64,000 nucleotides of DNA from contig NZ_JAPEOQ010000002.1 in assembly GCF_026341035.1 (NCBI RefSeq), positions 2,046,001-2,110,000 of the forward strand. The letters are read 5' to 3'. The first letter of the stretch is position 1. Each line of letters begins with the position of its first letter. Origin of the DNA: Streptomyces sp. NBC_01016 (GTDB lineage: Bacteria > Actinomycetota > Actinomycetes > Streptomycetales > Streptomycetaceae). The notes under the pieces were generated by a model. The model saw only the letters and a program-made list of their open reading frames with translations. It ran no database searches and had not been told where the DNA came from. Below, piece after piece: positions 9,221 to 19,410 of this stretch. The position numbers were made by a program, and so were the translations under genes.

Positions 9221-9905
9221 GTGGACGGGCGGCGCGTGCGGCGGACGGCGGTTCCTTGACATGGCGGACCGTCCGTACCCGTGTACCGAGGGAGACGTTC
9301 GTGGACGCCGTGCTACATGCGCTCTCGCGTGCCGACGTCATGGCCGGGAGGATCCTCTGGGTCCTGGTGCTCGGCCATGCACGGTCGCCCGTCGTGCAGG
9401 CCCAGGTGCGCCGTCCGTCGCACGGCGCTCGGCGACGACCGGCCGCGTAGCCGCGCGGTCGCGACCCTGAATCGGGGCGTCGTCGTCCTGCTCGTACGCG
9501 GCGGTACCCCTGGCGTGCGGTCGCTGTTCGGAAGGGCGCGGGCTCAACCGCGGTGATGGTCCTCGAGGTCGCCTCGATGAACCTGGTCGCCGAACTCGCG
9601 TCGAGAGTCGCCCTATTGACGGGCTGCCGGCTCAGCGCAGCCGAGTCGCTCGCCATCTGTGCGGACATCGGCGACCCGCCCTTGCGGCCCGTGGCGCCAC
9701 GGTGACCTCAACCTCGGCCCCTGGAGGCCTCGTTGAGTGCCCGCCCTCCGTTCCCGCCGTCGTGCAGGTGCGTGTCGACCGGCATCAACGCGTCGTAAAG
9801 ACTGCCGGGTTCCGGCAATGCGCCAGGTGTCAAGGAAGCGTCAGGATGGCGAAGGGAAGGAACGGGGGCCACACCCGGTGGCGCGGCGAGTGAGGAGGAC
9901 GGGGG
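9221..9905. other. long intergenic region with possible decayed coding sequence
   Basis: Nearly 690 bp without a gene I can support. Short rightward frames near 9301-9450 and 9556-9705 look protein-like but are tiny and match no family I recognise, so decay of an older gene is plausible. A small perfect hairpin (TGCCGG-GTT-CCGGCA) lies at 9803-9817. Confidence 0.4.
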
Positions 9906-10319
9906 ATGGGGGAACTCCTCGCTGTCGCCGCCGGGTTCCCGGCCGTGGTGTTCAGTGCGGCACTCGGTGTGGCGGCGGGATTCTGGCTGCTGGTCCTGCT
10001 GGGACGGGCCGAGCCGTCCGCGTTCGACGGGGACATGGACCTGCGGGCCGTGGGTCTTGGGGGAGTGTCCGTAGCCGTCGCGGTGTCGCTGGTGACCGTC
10101 GTCGCGTGGGTTGCCAGCATGGTCGGCTCAGTGGCCCTGGGGCGGCTCGGTCTTGCCGTAACCGCGCAGATCCCGCTTGAAGCCGTGCTGCCGGTGGGCT
10201 CGCTGGGTGCCGGTTGGTGGGTGGCGCGTCGCGTCATCCGCGCGGCGGACGGTCGTGCGCCGGACGAACCCGGGAACGGGCCGTGCCCGACCGACGGTCC
10301 CGGCGCGGCCGACCGCTAG
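9906..10319 (+). CDS. small membrane protein upstream of flotillin
   Basis: 137-residue protein with about three hydrophobic segments (AVAAGFPAVVFSAALGVAAG, VAVAVSLVTVVAWVASMVG and a weaker one near LPVGSLGAGWW) and a hydrophilic Pro/Gly-rich C-terminus. It precedes the flotillin-like gene by 86 bp in the same orientation. In other bacteria flotillin genes are commonly preceded by a membrane protein of the NfeD/YuaF/YqiJ type; this protein occupies that position but lacks a recognisable OB-fold C-terminal domain, so equivalence is only positional. Confidence 0.65.
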   Translation: MGELLAVAAGFPAVVFSAALGVAAGFWLLVLLGRAEPSAFDGDMDLRAVGLGGVSVAVAVSLVTVVAWVASMVGSVALGRLGLAVTAQIPLEAVLPVGSLGAGWWVARRVIRAADGRAPDEPGNGPCPTDGPGAADR

Positions 10320-10405
10320 CACCGCCCCCTGGACCCCTGTCGGCCCGCTGCGCGTACTCAACAAGCTGAGGCCTCAACAGGCTCTCGATCCAAAGGACTT
10401 CTTCT

Positions 10406-12454
10406 ATGGATGCCACCACCGTGGGCATCGGCGTGTCCGTCGTCGCTGTCCTGCTGCTCGCCGCCGTACTGCTGCTGGTCTTCACCCGGTTGTTCCGGAA
10501 GGTGGAGCAGGGCAAGGCGCTGATCGTCTCCAAGATGCGCAAGGTGGACGTGACGTTCACCGGGCAGGTCGTGCTGCCGGTGCTGCACAAGGCCGAGGTG
10601 ATGGACATCTCGGTGAAGGCCATCGAGATCACACGGACCGGCCGGGACGGGCTGATCTGCCGGGACAACATCCGCGCCGACATCCGGATCTCGTTCTTCG
10701 TGAAGGTCAACAAGACCGTCGAGGACGTCATCCGCGTTGCCCAGGCCGTCGGCACCGTGCGGGCCAGCGACCGGGACACCCTGCAGGAACTGTTCCACGC
10801 GAAGTTCTCCGAGGCCCTCAAGACGGTCGGCAAGCAGCTGGACTTCACCGACCTGTACACCAAGCGCGAGGAACTGCGGTTCCGGATCATCGAGGTCATC
10901 GGAGTCGACCTGAGCGGCTACCACCTCGAGGACGCGGCGATCGACTACCTGGAGCAGACGCCGCTGAACCAGCTCGACCCGCACAACGTCCTCGACGCGC
11001 AGGGCATCCGGAAGATCACCGAGTTGACCGCGATCGAGCACGTGCGCACCAACGAGTTCCAGCGCACGGAGGAGAAGGAGATCACCCGGCAGGACGTCGA
11101 CGCCCGCGAGACCATCCTGGAGCTCGAACGCCGACGGGCCGACGCCGAGATCAAGCAGAAGCGCGAGATCGACACGGTTCGGGCCCGCGAGGAGGCGGAG
11201 ACCGCGCGGGTGGTGGAGGAGGAGCGGCTGCGTTCCCAGGGCGCGTTCCTGGCCACCGAGGAGAAGCTCGGGGTGCAGCGCGAGAACCAGACCCGTGAGG
11301 TGGCCGTCGCGCAGAAGAACCGTGAGCGCGTCATCGCCGTCGAGAGCGAGCGGATCGAGAAGGACCGACTCCTGGAGGTCATCGCGCGGGAGCGGGAGAC
11401 GCAGCTGTCGAAGATCGCCGCCGACAAGGAGGTCGAGGCGGAGAAGCGGGAGATCGCCGAGGTGGTGCGCGAGCGTGTGGCCGTGGACCGGACGGTCGCC
11501 GAGCAGGAGGAGTCCATCAAGAAGCTGCGGGCCGTCGAGGAGGCCGAGCGCGGCCGGCAGGCCGTCATCATCGCGGCGGAGGCCGAGGCGCAGGAGCGGC
11601 TGGTCAAGGACATCAAGGCCGCGGAGGCCGCCGAGCAGGCGGCCACGCACCGCGCGGCGGAGCAACTGACTTTGGCCCAAGCTGAGTTGAAGTCTGCTGA
11701 CCTGCAGGCGCAGGCCAAGCGGAAGCTGGCCGACGGCTTCCAGGCGGAGGCCGCGGCCCCGGGCCTCGCCGATGTGCAGGTGCGCGACAAGGAGGCCGAG
11801 GTCATCGAGAAGGCAGGTCGTGCGGAGGCGGAGGCCACCGAGGCGCGGATGCGTGCGGAGGCGGAGGGTGCCCGCGCCAAGGCGCTGGCCGAGGCGACCG
11901 CGATCGGCGAGAAGCTCAAGGCGGAGGCCGAGGGTATCAACCAGAAGGCCGTCGCGATGGCCGCCCTGGACGAGGCCTCGCGCGGGCACGAGGAGTACCG
12001 GCTGCGGCTGCAGGCCGAGAAGGAGATCCGGCTCGCCGGTATCGACGTGCAGCGGCAGGTCGCCGAGGCGCAGGCCACGGTGCTTGCGACCGGCCTGGAG
12101 AACGCCGACATCAACATCGTCGGCGGGGAGTCCGTCTTCTTCGACCGGCTCGTGAACTCCATCGCGCTCGGTAAGGGTATCGACGGGTTCGTTCAACATT
12201 CGGACGTGGCGCAGCAGTTGGCGAAGCCGTGGCTGGACGGCACGGCGAGCTTCACCGAGGACCTGACGGCCGTCCTCGGCTCGGTCTCCTCGGCCGACGT
12301 GCAGCACCTCACCGTCTCCGCGCTGCTGATGAAGCTCATGAAGGGCGGAGGCGGCGAGCAGGCCGGTCCGCTGCGTGAACTCCTCGACAAGGCGGGACAG
12401 TTGGGCATTGCGGATCTTCCGTTGACACAGTTGAACGGCAGCGCGCACACCTGA
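10406..12454 (+). CDS. flotillin/SPFH-domain membrane scaffold protein
   Basis: 682-residue flotillin-like protein. One N-terminal membrane anchor (VSVVAVLLLAAVLLLVF, about 9-26) is followed by an SPFH/band 7 domain (about 30-210; KVDVTFTGQVVLPVLHKAEV, DGLICRDNIRADIRISFFV). A very long charged coiled coil (about 215-560), rich in Glu-Ala-Lys-Arg repeats such as AEAEATEARMRAEAEGARAK, and a C-terminal oligomerisation-like region complete it. Flotillins organise membrane microdomains and recruit partner complexes. The neighbouring giant ATPase is separated only by a terminator-like hairpin, and the pairing suggests the ATPase works at a flotillin-marked membrane site. Confidence 0.93.
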   Translation: MDATTVGIGVSVVAVLLLAAVLLLVFTRLFRKVEQGKALIVSKMRKVDVTFTGQVVLPVLHKAEVMDISVKAIEITRTGRDGLICRDNIRADIRISFFVKVNKTVEDVIRVAQAVGTVRASDRDTLQELFHAKFSEALKTVGKQLDFTDLYTKREELRFRIIEVIGVDLSGYHLEDAAIDYLEQTPLNQLDPHNVLDAQGIRKITELTAIEHVRTNEFQRTEEKEITRQDVDARETILELERRRADAEIKQKREIDTVRAREEAETARVVEEERLRSQGAFLATEEKLGVQRENQTREVAVAQKNRERVIAVESERIEKDRLLEVIARERETQLSKIAADKEVEAEKREIAEVVRERVAVDRTVAEQEESIKKLRAVEEAERGRQAVIIAAEAEAQERLVKDIKAAEAAEQAATHRAAEQLTLAQAELKSADLQAQAKRKLADGFQAEAAAPGLADVQVRDKEAEVIEKAGRAEAEATEARMRAEAEGARAKALAEATAIGEKLKAEAEGINQKAVAMAALDEASRGHEEYRLRLQAEKEIRLAGIDVQRQVAEAQATVLATGLENADINIVGGESVFFDRLVNSIALGKGIDGFVQHSDVAQQLAKPWLDGTASFTEDLTAVLGSVSSADVQHLTVSALLMKLMKGGGGEQAGPLRELLDKAGQLGIADLPLTQLNGSAHT

Positions 12455-12469
12455 CCGCCGCCCCGAGAT

Positions 12470-12507
12470 CGGCCGGGGCCCCGCACGGGGGTCGGAGGCC
12501 CCGGCCG
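12470..12507 (+). terminator. GC-rich hairpin after flotillin gene
   Basis: GGCCGGGGCC (12471-12480) pairs perfectly with GGCCCCGGCC (12497-12506), with an outer C-G pair, across a 16-nt loop. It lies 16 bp after the flotillin stop codon. There is no T-tract, so it may attenuate rather than fully stop transcription into the ATPase gene. Confidence 0.6.
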
Positions 12508-12549
12508 CTTCACTGACCACAGTCCACCGGTACGAGAGGGATTCCGCCC

Positions 12550-15500
12550 ATGGAAACGGGTCTGGACGCAGGCACGTACGACGTCCTGCGCGACCGGCTC
12601 GCCGGACAGGCCCGGCAGCTGTCCGAGCGTGCCGCCGAGCTGAACGAGCGGCGCACGGCGGCCTTCGGCGCCACCGGCTTCGCCCTCACCGGCACGGAGC
12701 ACCTGCGCACCGAGCGGCCCGCCGTGGCCGGCGACATCGTCGCGGTCGGCGACGTCCTGCTGTTCGGCCGTACGACACCGCTCGGCGACGGCGAGCCGAG
12801 CGCCGTGGCCGACGTGTTCACACTGCACGACCGGCGCAGCCTGGCGGCGCTGCCGGAGCCGGCGGTGCCCGGCCTGCTCGACGACCCCGGCTTCGTACGA
12901 GAATTCGCGGCCCTGCACCGCTACTACCGCGCCGCCACCCTGCTGCAACTGCGCTTCCTGGACGGCAAGTTGCTGGCCGTCTTCCAGACCGGCGAGAAGG
13001 CCGACGACATCCGGGTGCTGCGCTGGACGCTCGACGTCGACGGCCGAGCCACGTTCCTCGACGCGCGCGGCGACCGCGACCACGTCCTGCCGCCCGCGTA
13101 CGACATCGCGTGGACCGCGGCCACCCGCGACGACCACGTTCCCGGCCGTCACCCGCACATCGCCGTGCCCGGCGGCGAGATCTACGTCGACACGCTCGGC
13201 GGCACCCTCACCGTCAAGACCGAGAACGACACCGAGACCGGCGAGGGTGTCTACAGCGAACCGGTCGACGAGCCGCTGCAGTCGCTGGCCGAAGCCGACC
13301 TCGCGCACGCCCGCGTCGGCCCCCTGATCCTGCTGCGCGTGCGCCCCTACAAGGAGAGCGACGACCGCTACCTCGTCTTCAACACCCTCACTGGACGCAC
13401 CGTCCGCCTCGACGGCATCGGCCAGGCCTGCCGCACCCTGCCCGAGGACCAGGGCATCGTCTTCCCCGGCGGATACTGCCTGGCCACAGGCGAGGCCAGG
13501 ACCTTCGACGCGCTCGACGTGGGCGGACTGGCCTACGAGCGCACCGTCCGCTCACCCAACGGCGAGGACGTCCTCCACGTCTTCCACGCGCCAGGCGCCC
13601 GCCGCGGCCTGCTGCTCGCGTACAACGTCATCCGCAAGGAGTTCGCCACGCCGATTCCCTGCCAGGGGTTCGCGTTGTTCGACGACGGCGCCCTCTTCGT
13701 GCTGCGCTCCGCCGCCGGGGCGGGCGCCGCCGTGGAACCGGCCCGCGTGCACCCGCTGCAACGCTGGGACTCCCCGTACGTCTCCGATTCCCACGCCGCC
13801 GCGCGCCCGGCCGGCGAGGGGCCGCTGGCGCGCGTGGGCAACGCCGACCTGGTGCGGGGCATCTCCGACTGCCTGGCCGTGGCCCGCACCGTCGCCGCCA
13901 CCGTCGAAGAGCCGACGGCTGCCGCCTACCGGGAGCTCGCCGCGGGGTGCGCCCGTGCCGCCGACCGCCACCACTGGCTTGGCGACACCGAACTCGGCGC
14001 TCTGGGAAGCCCGTTGGCCGCCGTGCGCGCGACGGCCGAGCAGATGCTCACCGAGTTCGAGGCCGTACGCGACCTCACCCGGCAAGCGAACGACACGCTC
14101 GCCGAGTCCGCCGAACACATCGCCGGGCTCGTCCGGCGCATCCGCGGCGAAGTGCCGCGCTCCGCACCCGAGTGGGTCGAGCGCATCACCGAACTGCGGC
14201 ACTCCCAGGGCCGGTTGGTGTCACTGAAGGAATCGCGGTACATCGACGCCGCACGCCTCGACACGCTCGTCGAGGGCCTGGCCGGTGACATCGCCGCCGC
14301 GGGCCGGCGCGCCGTCACCTTCCTCGCCCGCCCGGACGCCTTCGCTACCCACCACCACACCATCGAGGAACTGGCCGGACAGGCCGAAACCCTGGCCACC
14401 GTCGCCGAGTTCACCGCACCACAGGAGCGCCTGTACGCGCTGGACGAGCAGCTGCGGACGGTCACCGAGGTCGTCGCCGGCCTCGACGTTGCCGACGCCA
14501 CCGTCCGCGCCGCCGTCCTGGAGCACATCGCCGAGGCGCTGGCCGGCGTCAACAGGGCCCGAGCCGTCCTCGACACGCGCCGCCGTGCACTGGCCGAACG
14601 CGAGGGCCGCGCCGAGTTCGCCGCAGAGTTCGCGCTGCTCGGCCAGTCCGTCACCGGAGCCCTCGCCGCGGCCACCACCCCTGGAGCCTGCGACGACCAG
14701 CTGGCCCGCCTGCTGCTCCAACTGGAGGACCTCCAGGGCCGGTTCGCCGAGTCCGACGCCTTCCTCGACGACCTCGACACCCGGCGCACCGAGATCCACG
14801 AAGCGTTCACCGCCCGCAAACAGAGCCTCACCGACGAACGCGCCCACCGCACCGACCGCCTCGCCGAGTCGGCCGGACGTGTCCTCGACTCCGTCACCCG
14901 CCGCGCCGCGACGCTCACGACGGCCGAGGACATCCACACCTACTTCGCCGCCGACCCGCTGGTCGCCAAGGTCGACCGCGTCATCGCCGAACTGCGCGAG
15001 CTCGGCGACCAGGTGCGGGCCGACGAACTCACCGGCCGGCTCACCGGCGCACGCCAGGAGGCCGCCCGCACCCTGCGCGACCGTACCGAGCTGTACGCGG
15101 ACGGCGGTGACACGCTGCGCCTCGGCCGGCACCGCTTCGCCGTCAACACCCAGCCCCTCGACCTGACCCTCGTCCCTCACGGCGACGGCATGGCCTTCGC
15201 GGTCACCGGCACCGACTTCCGCGCCCCGGTCACCGACCCGGACTTCGCCGCCACCCGCCCCTACTGGGACCAGCACCTCGCCTCCGAGAACCGTGCCGTC
15301 TACCGGGCCGAGCACCTCGCCGCCCGCCTGCTCGCCGACCGCGGCGCCGAAGCCCTGCTCGCCGCGGACGACCTGCCCGCACTCGTGCGCACCGCGGCCG
15401 AGGACGCGTACGACGAGGGGTACGAGCGCGGCGTCCACGACCACGACGCCACACTCCTCCTCACCGCGCTGCTCCGGCTGCACACGACCGCCGGACTGCT

Positions 15501-17406
15501 GCGACACACCCCGGCGGCCCGCGCCACGGCCCAGCTCTTCTGGTGTCACCACGTGCCGGATGAGGAGCGGGAGCTGCTGACCCGCCGCGCCACCTCGCTG
15601 GCCCGTGCCCGCGACACCTTCGGACTCGCCCCCGCCATCGACGACTTCCGAGCCGAGCTCGCCGCCCGCATGGACGGCGACCCGGCCGCCGCCGCGTACC
15701 TCTTCGACGAACTCAGCAGCGCACCCGCCGGGTTCGTCCTCTCCTCGCGCACCTGGGTCTTCCTCGAAAAGTTCCGCCACACCGTGGACAGTTCGGCCTA
15801 CGAGGACGATCTGGCCGCCATCACGGACGTCCCGGCCCGCCGCCAGCTCGTCGAGGCGTGGCTGACCGCGTACGCCGCCTCGGCGGGAGAGGGTGCCGAC
15901 GACCTGCCCGAGGCCGTGGCCGCGGAGCTCTGCCCGGGGCTCGAACGGCACGAGAACCCGGCCGGCCTCACCGCCACCGTCGAGGGCCTGCTCGGTACCC
16001 ACCCGCGCATCGACGCGGGCCGCCTCACCTTCCGGCTCGACGAACTCCTCGCCCGCACCGCCGAGTTCCGCACGCACACCGTGCCCGGCTTCCGCGCCCA
16101 CCAGCGGCTGCGGACCGAGCTGGCAGCCACCGAACGCGAGCGGCTGCGCCTGGACGAGCACTGCCCGCGCGTCCTGCCCACGTTCGTCCGCAGCCGCCTC
16201 GTCGACGAGGTGTACCTGCCGCTCATCGGCGACAACCTCAGCAAACAACTCGGCACGGCGGGCGGCCTGTTGCTGCTCGTCTCGCCGCCCGGCTACGGCA
16301 AGACGACCCTGATGGAGTACGTCGCCGACCGGCTCGGCATGATCCTCGTCAAGGCCGACGGACCGGCCCTCGGCCACACCGTCACCTCCCTCGACCCCGC
16401 CGACGCCCCGAACGCCACCGCGCGCCAGGAGATCGACAAGGTCAACTTCGCCCTCGAAGCGGGCAACAACGTGCTGCTGTACCTCGACGACATCCAGCAC
16501 ACCTCGCCCGAACTCCTGCAGAAGTTCATCGCCCTGTGCGACGCGCAACGCCGCATGGACGGCGTGTGGAACGGCACCCCGCGCACATACGACCTGCGCG
16601 GCAAGCGCTTCGCCGTGTGCATGGCCGGCAACCCGTACACCGAGTCCGGCGCCCGCTTCCGCATCCCCGACATGCTCGCCAACCGCGCCGACGTATGGAA
16701 CCTCGGCGACGTCCTCACCGGCAAGGAGGACGCCTTCGCCGCCTCCTTCGTCGAAAACGCGCTCACCGCCAACCCCCACCTCGCACCGCTCGCCGCCCGC
16801 GAACGCACCGACCTCGACCTGTTGCTCCGCCTCGCCCAGCACGACCCCACGGCACGCCCCGAACAGCTCACCCACCCCTACGCACCCGCCGAATGCGACC
16901 GCGTCGTTACCGTCCTGCGCCACCTGCTGGCGGCCCGCGCCACCGTCCTCGCGGTCAACGTCGCCTACATCGCCTCCGCCGCCCAGGACCCGGCCACCCG
17001 CACCGAACCGCCCTTCCGGCTCCAGGGCTCCTACCGCGACATGAACAAGATCGCCGCCCGGATCGACCCCGCCATGAACTACACCGAACTCGCCGCCCTC
17101 GTCGACGACCACTACCTCAACGAAGCCCAGACCCTCACCACCGGAGCCGAGGCCAACCTCCTCAAACTCGCCGCACTGCGCGGCACCATCACCCCCGGCC
17201 AGGCCGCCCGCTGGGACGAGATCAAGGCGGCACATGTGCGCACCCGCACCCTCGGCGGCCCCGAGGGCGACCCGGCGGCCCGCGCCGTGGCCGCCCTCGG
17301 CCTGCTCGCCGACCGGGTGGCGGCCGTGGAATCCGCCATCACCCGCGCCACCGACCCACGACACGCCTCCGTCCACCCGGCCGCCCGCCACGCCCAGCGA
17401 CCGTGA
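12550..17406 (+). CDS. giant AAA-type ATPase (DUF3686-like 'DNA repair ATPase')
   Basis: 1618-residue protein. The N-terminal ~450 residues are beta-rich; about residues 450-900 are helical and coiled-coil-like, rich in Ala/Glu/Arg. A MoxR-like AAA+ module lies toward the C-terminus, with Walker A PPGYGKTT near 1246-1254 and Walker B LLYLDDIQHT near 1307-1316. Later in the module VCMAGNPYTESGARFRIPD resembles the sensor-1 region of MoxR-class ATPases. The layout fits the conserved family annotated as 'DNA repair ATPase' (DUF3686 type), whose real function is not established. It starts at an ATG 95 bp after the flotillin stop. Conserved coupling to an SPFH protein argues for a membrane-associated remodelling role. 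Confidence 0.85.
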   Translation: METGLDAGTYDVLRDRLAGQARQLSERAAELNERRTAAFGATGFALTGTEHLRTERPAVAGDIVAVGDVLLFGRTTPLGDGEPSAVADVFTLHDRRSLAALPEPAVPGLLDDPGFVREFAALHRYYRAATLLQLRFLDGKLLAVFQTGEKADDIRVLRWTLDVDGRATFLDARGDRDHVLPPAYDIAWTAATRDDHVPGRHPHIAVPGGEIYVDTLGGTLTVKTENDTETGEGVYSEPVDEPLQSLAEADLAHARVGPLILLRVRPYKESDDRYLVFNTLTGRTVRLDGIGQACRTLPEDQGIVFPGGYCLATGEARTFDALDVGGLAYERTVRSPNGEDVLHVFHAPGARRGLLLAYNVIRKEFATPIPCQGFALFDDGALFVLRSAAGAGAAVEPARVHPLQRWDSPYVSDSHAAARPAGEGPLARVGNADLVRGISDCLAVARTVAATVEEPTAAAYRELAAGCARAADRHHWLGDTELGALGSPLAAVRATAEQMLTEFEAVRDLTRQANDTLAESAEHIAGLVRRIRGEVPRSAPEWVERITELRHSQGRLVSLKESRYIDAARLDTLVEGLAGDIAAAGRRAVTFLARPDAFATHHHTIEELAGQAETLATVAEFTAPQERLYALDEQLRTVTEVVAGLDVADATVRAAVLEHIAEALAGVNRARAVLDTRRRALAEREGRAEFAAEFALLGQSVTGALAAATTPGACDDQLARLLLQLEDLQGRFAESDAFLDDLDTRRTEIHEAFTARKQSLTDERAHRTDRLAESAGRVLDSVTRRAATLTTAEDIHTYFAADPLVAKVDRVIAELRELGDQVRADELTGRLTGARQEAARTLRDRTELYADGGDTLRLGRHRFAVNTQPLDLTLVPHGDGMAFAVTGTDFRAPVTDPDFAATRPYWDQHLASENRAVYRAEHLAARLLADRGAEALLAADDLPALVRTAAEDAYDEGYERGVHDHDATLLLTALLRLHTTAGLLRHTPAARATAQLFWCHHVPDEERELLTRRATSLARARDTFGLAPAIDDFRAELAARMDGDPAAAAYLFDELSSAPAGFVLSSRTWVFLEKFRHTVDSSAYEDDLAAITDVPARRQLVEAWLTAYAASAGEGADDLPEAVAAELCPGLERHENPAGLTATVEGLLGTHPRIDAGRLTFRLDELLARTAEFRTHTVPGFRAHQRLRTELAATERERLRLDEHCPRVLPTFVRSRLVDEVYLPLIGDNLSKQLGTAGGLLLLVSPPGYGKTTLMEYVADRLGMILVKADGPALGHTVTSLDPADAPNATARQEIDKVNFALEAGNNVLLYLDDIQHTSPELLQKFIALCDAQRRMDGVWNGTPRTYDLRGKRFAVCMAGNPYTESGARFRIPDMLANRADVWNLGDVLTGKEDAFAASFVENALTANPHLAPLAARERTDLDLLLRLAQHDPTARPEQLTHPYAPAECDRVVTVLRHLLAARATVLAVNVAYIASAAQDPATRTEPPFRLQGSYRDMNKIAARIDPAMNYTELAALVDDHYLNEAQTLTTGAEANLLKLAALRGTITPGQAARWDEIKAAHVRTRTLGGPEGDPAARAVAALGLLADRVAAVESAITRATDPRHASVHPAARHAQRP

Positions 17407-17516
17407 CCAGCCGCCCACTGCCGGAACCCGGCAACCGGGAACAGTCCCAGTGGGATGCGCGGGCCACCCGTGCGCTAAGAATGCGTCAAGCGCACATCAC
17501 CATCACGGGGGCGAGC

Positions 17517-18581
17517 ATGACGACGACAGCCCGGGACATACCCGAGGAGTACCTGACCGGGCACGCCGCCATCGTCGCCGAGGCCTCCGCGACCGGCCGG
17601 CGGCTGACCCGCGACGAGCTCGAGTCACGTCGCCTCCTCGGCGAGCGCGCCGCGGACGCCGGCCTCGGACTGCGCGCGCTCATCGGAGCCCAGCTGACGA
17701 CGCTGTGCACGGGCGAACTGGACCGCGGCGCCGGGGCCCAGGCCGTCCTCGCTGCGAGCGCCCAGGCCGTGGACGCGTTCATCGAGGGCTACGAGCGCGC
17801 CCAGCGCGACACCCTGCGCCAGGAGGAGGCGGCCCGCCGCGAGTTCATCGACGACCTGCTCTACGGGCGCAGCGACCTCGGTCAACTCGCCGAGCGCGCC
17901 GAACGGTTCGGGTTGCGGCTCTCCCTCGCGCACGCGGTCGCCGTGGCCGTCGGCCGGGAAGCGTACGAGGAGGGGGACCCGGTGCCGCGCGCCGTGGAAC
18001 GCGCCATGATCGGCCGGTTCGGCGATCGCGACGTCCTGCTCACGACGAAGGACGGCCGCCTGATCTGCGTGGCGCCCGGCGACCTGGGCGAGGTCCTCAC
18101 CTACTTCGCCAAGCAGGCGCACGCGGCCACCGACGGCGGGCAGGTGGCCATCGGCCGCGCCCAGGCGGGTCCGGGCGGTGTCGCCCACTCCTACGAAGAG
18201 GCGCTGAACGTCCTCGACCTGGCCGAGCGCCTCGAACTCGACGAACCGGTGCTGCGCGCCGCTGACCTGCTCGTCTTCCCGGTTCTCACCCGTGACCGGC
18301 AGGCGATGGCCGACCTCGTCGTCAGCGCGCTCGGCCCGCTGCGCCGGGCCCGCGGCGGGGCCCGGCCCCTCCTGGACACCCTCACCGCCTACTTCGACTC
18401 CGGCTGCGTCGCCGCCGAGGCCGCCCGCCGGCTGTCACTGAGCGTGCGCGCGTTCACATACCGGCTCCAACGCATCCACGACCTCACCGGCGCGGACCCC
18501 GCCGACCCCGTGCACCGCTACACGCTCCAGACCGCCGTCATCGGCGCCCGTCTCCTGGACTGGCCGAACCAGGAACTGTGA
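17517..18581 (+). CDS. PucR/CdaR-family transcriptional regulator
   Basis: 354-residue regulator. The N-terminal ~100 residues are helical and may be a sensory region. The middle (REFIDDLLYGRSDLGQLAER to about 270) resembles the GGDEF-like fold of CdaR/PucR proteins. The C-terminal HTH (LLDTLTAYFDSGCVAAEAAR and SVRAFTYRLQRIHDLTG) is the classical PucR C-terminal helix-turn-helix. The start is the ATG at 17517 with a G-rich ribosome-binding site; ATG 17481 is an in-frame alternative. It lies 110 bp after the giant ATPase gene on the same strand. Its ligand and targets are unknown. Confidence 0.85.
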   Translation: MTTTARDIPEEYLTGHAAIVAEASATGRRLTRDELESRRLLGERAADAGLGLRALIGAQLTTLCTGELDRGAGAQAVLAASAQAVDAFIEGYERAQRDTLRQEEAARREFIDDLLYGRSDLGQLAERAERFGLRLSLAHAVAVAVGREAYEEGDPVPRAVERAMIGRFGDRDVLLTTKDGRLICVAPGDLGEVLTYFAKQAHAATDGGQVAIGRAQAGPGGVAHSYEEALNVLDLAERLELDEPVLRAADLLVFPVLTRDRQAMADLVVSALGPLRRARGGARPLLDTLTAYFDSGCVAAEAARRLSLSVRAFTYRLQRIHDLTGADPADPVHRYTLQTAVIGARLLDWPNQEL

Positions 18582-18852
18582 CGCATCCGGGGCTGCGGTA
18601 CACGGGCGGCATGCGGAGATCCGGCTGTGTGCCATCGTGCTGAGCCGCGCCGCGTCGACCGGGCGCCGCGCCAGGAGTTCGATTGGGTTCGACATGATGC
18701 CGGCCCTGCCCCTGCGTCGGACCCGGCAGGCCCTGACGACCACGGGCAGGTGCCTGGATGATTGAGCCCAAGGGCTCGTAGCTGAAGGCCGCCTGCGAGT
18801 TCGTATGGACCGCGGGGGACAGACCGTCATTCCGCTGAGCTGTAATGGAGTC

Positions 18853-19410
18853 ATGGGCGATCAGACTGAGTTGATAGGCGGCCAGGAGAAGCGCGAGATC
18901 CGGGTTGTCGCCTACGACCCGGCATGGCCGGTCGCGTTCGAGCGGGAACGGCGACGCATCGTCGACGCGGTGGGCCCGGTGGTCCGGCGGGTCGACCACG
19001 TCGGTTCGACGGCCGTGCCCGGGCTGGTCGCCAAGCCCATCATCGACATCGACCTGAGTGTGCCGGACGCCGATGGCGAGGACGCCTATCTTCCGGCCTT
19101 GGAGAGGGTCGGATACGTCCTGCGCGTGCGCCAGCCCGGGCACCGCATGGTGCGCACCCCTGACCTGGGCGTCCAGGTGCACATCTGCACGGCCGGAAGC
19201 GAGTGGGAGCGCCGTCACCTGCTGTTCCGCGACTGGCTGCGGAGGGACGCGGCCGACCGTGCGGCCTACGCCCGGCACAAGCAGCACCTGGCCGAGCAGG
19301 ACTGGCCCGACATGAACGCCTATGCGGCGGCCAAGGGCTCGCTGATCGCCGAGATCAGCGAGCGGGCCGAAGCCTGGGCGAGAGCCACAGGCTGGACGCC
19401 AGGCGCTTGA
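18853..19410 (+). CDS. GrpB/UPF0157 family nucleotidyltransferase-fold protein
   Basis: 185-residue protein with the diagnostic GrpB motifs YDPAWPVAFERER, VDHVGSTAVPGLVAKPIIDI and HICTAGSEWERRHLLFRDWL. The family has a nucleotidyltransferase-like fold, and GSTAVPGL is its signature loop. Biochemical roles are poorly defined; relatives occur fused to CoaE in some actinobacteria. The ATG at 18853 has GGAG 3 nt upstream. It appears to be a single-gene unit. Confidence 0.9.
   Translation: MGDQTELIGGQEKREIRVVAYDPAWPVAFERERRRIVDAVGPVVRRVDHVGSTAVPGLVAKPIIDIDLSVPDADGEDAYLPALERVGYVLRVRQPGHRMVRTPDLGVQVHICTAGSEWERRHLLFRDWLRRDAADRAAYARHKQHLAEQDWPDMNAYAAAKGSLIAEISERAEAWARATGWTPGA

Noticed and set aside
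9556..9705. 49-codon frame beginning MVLEVASMNLVAE
   Set aside because: No recognised family, no neighbour linkage and surrounding decay; kept only as part of the intergenic description.
14221..17418. Long open frame on the minus strand (1065 codons)
   Set aside because: It is antisense to the 1618-residue ATPase gene, is Gly/Val/Glu-rich without domains, and is the usual consequence of high third-position GC.
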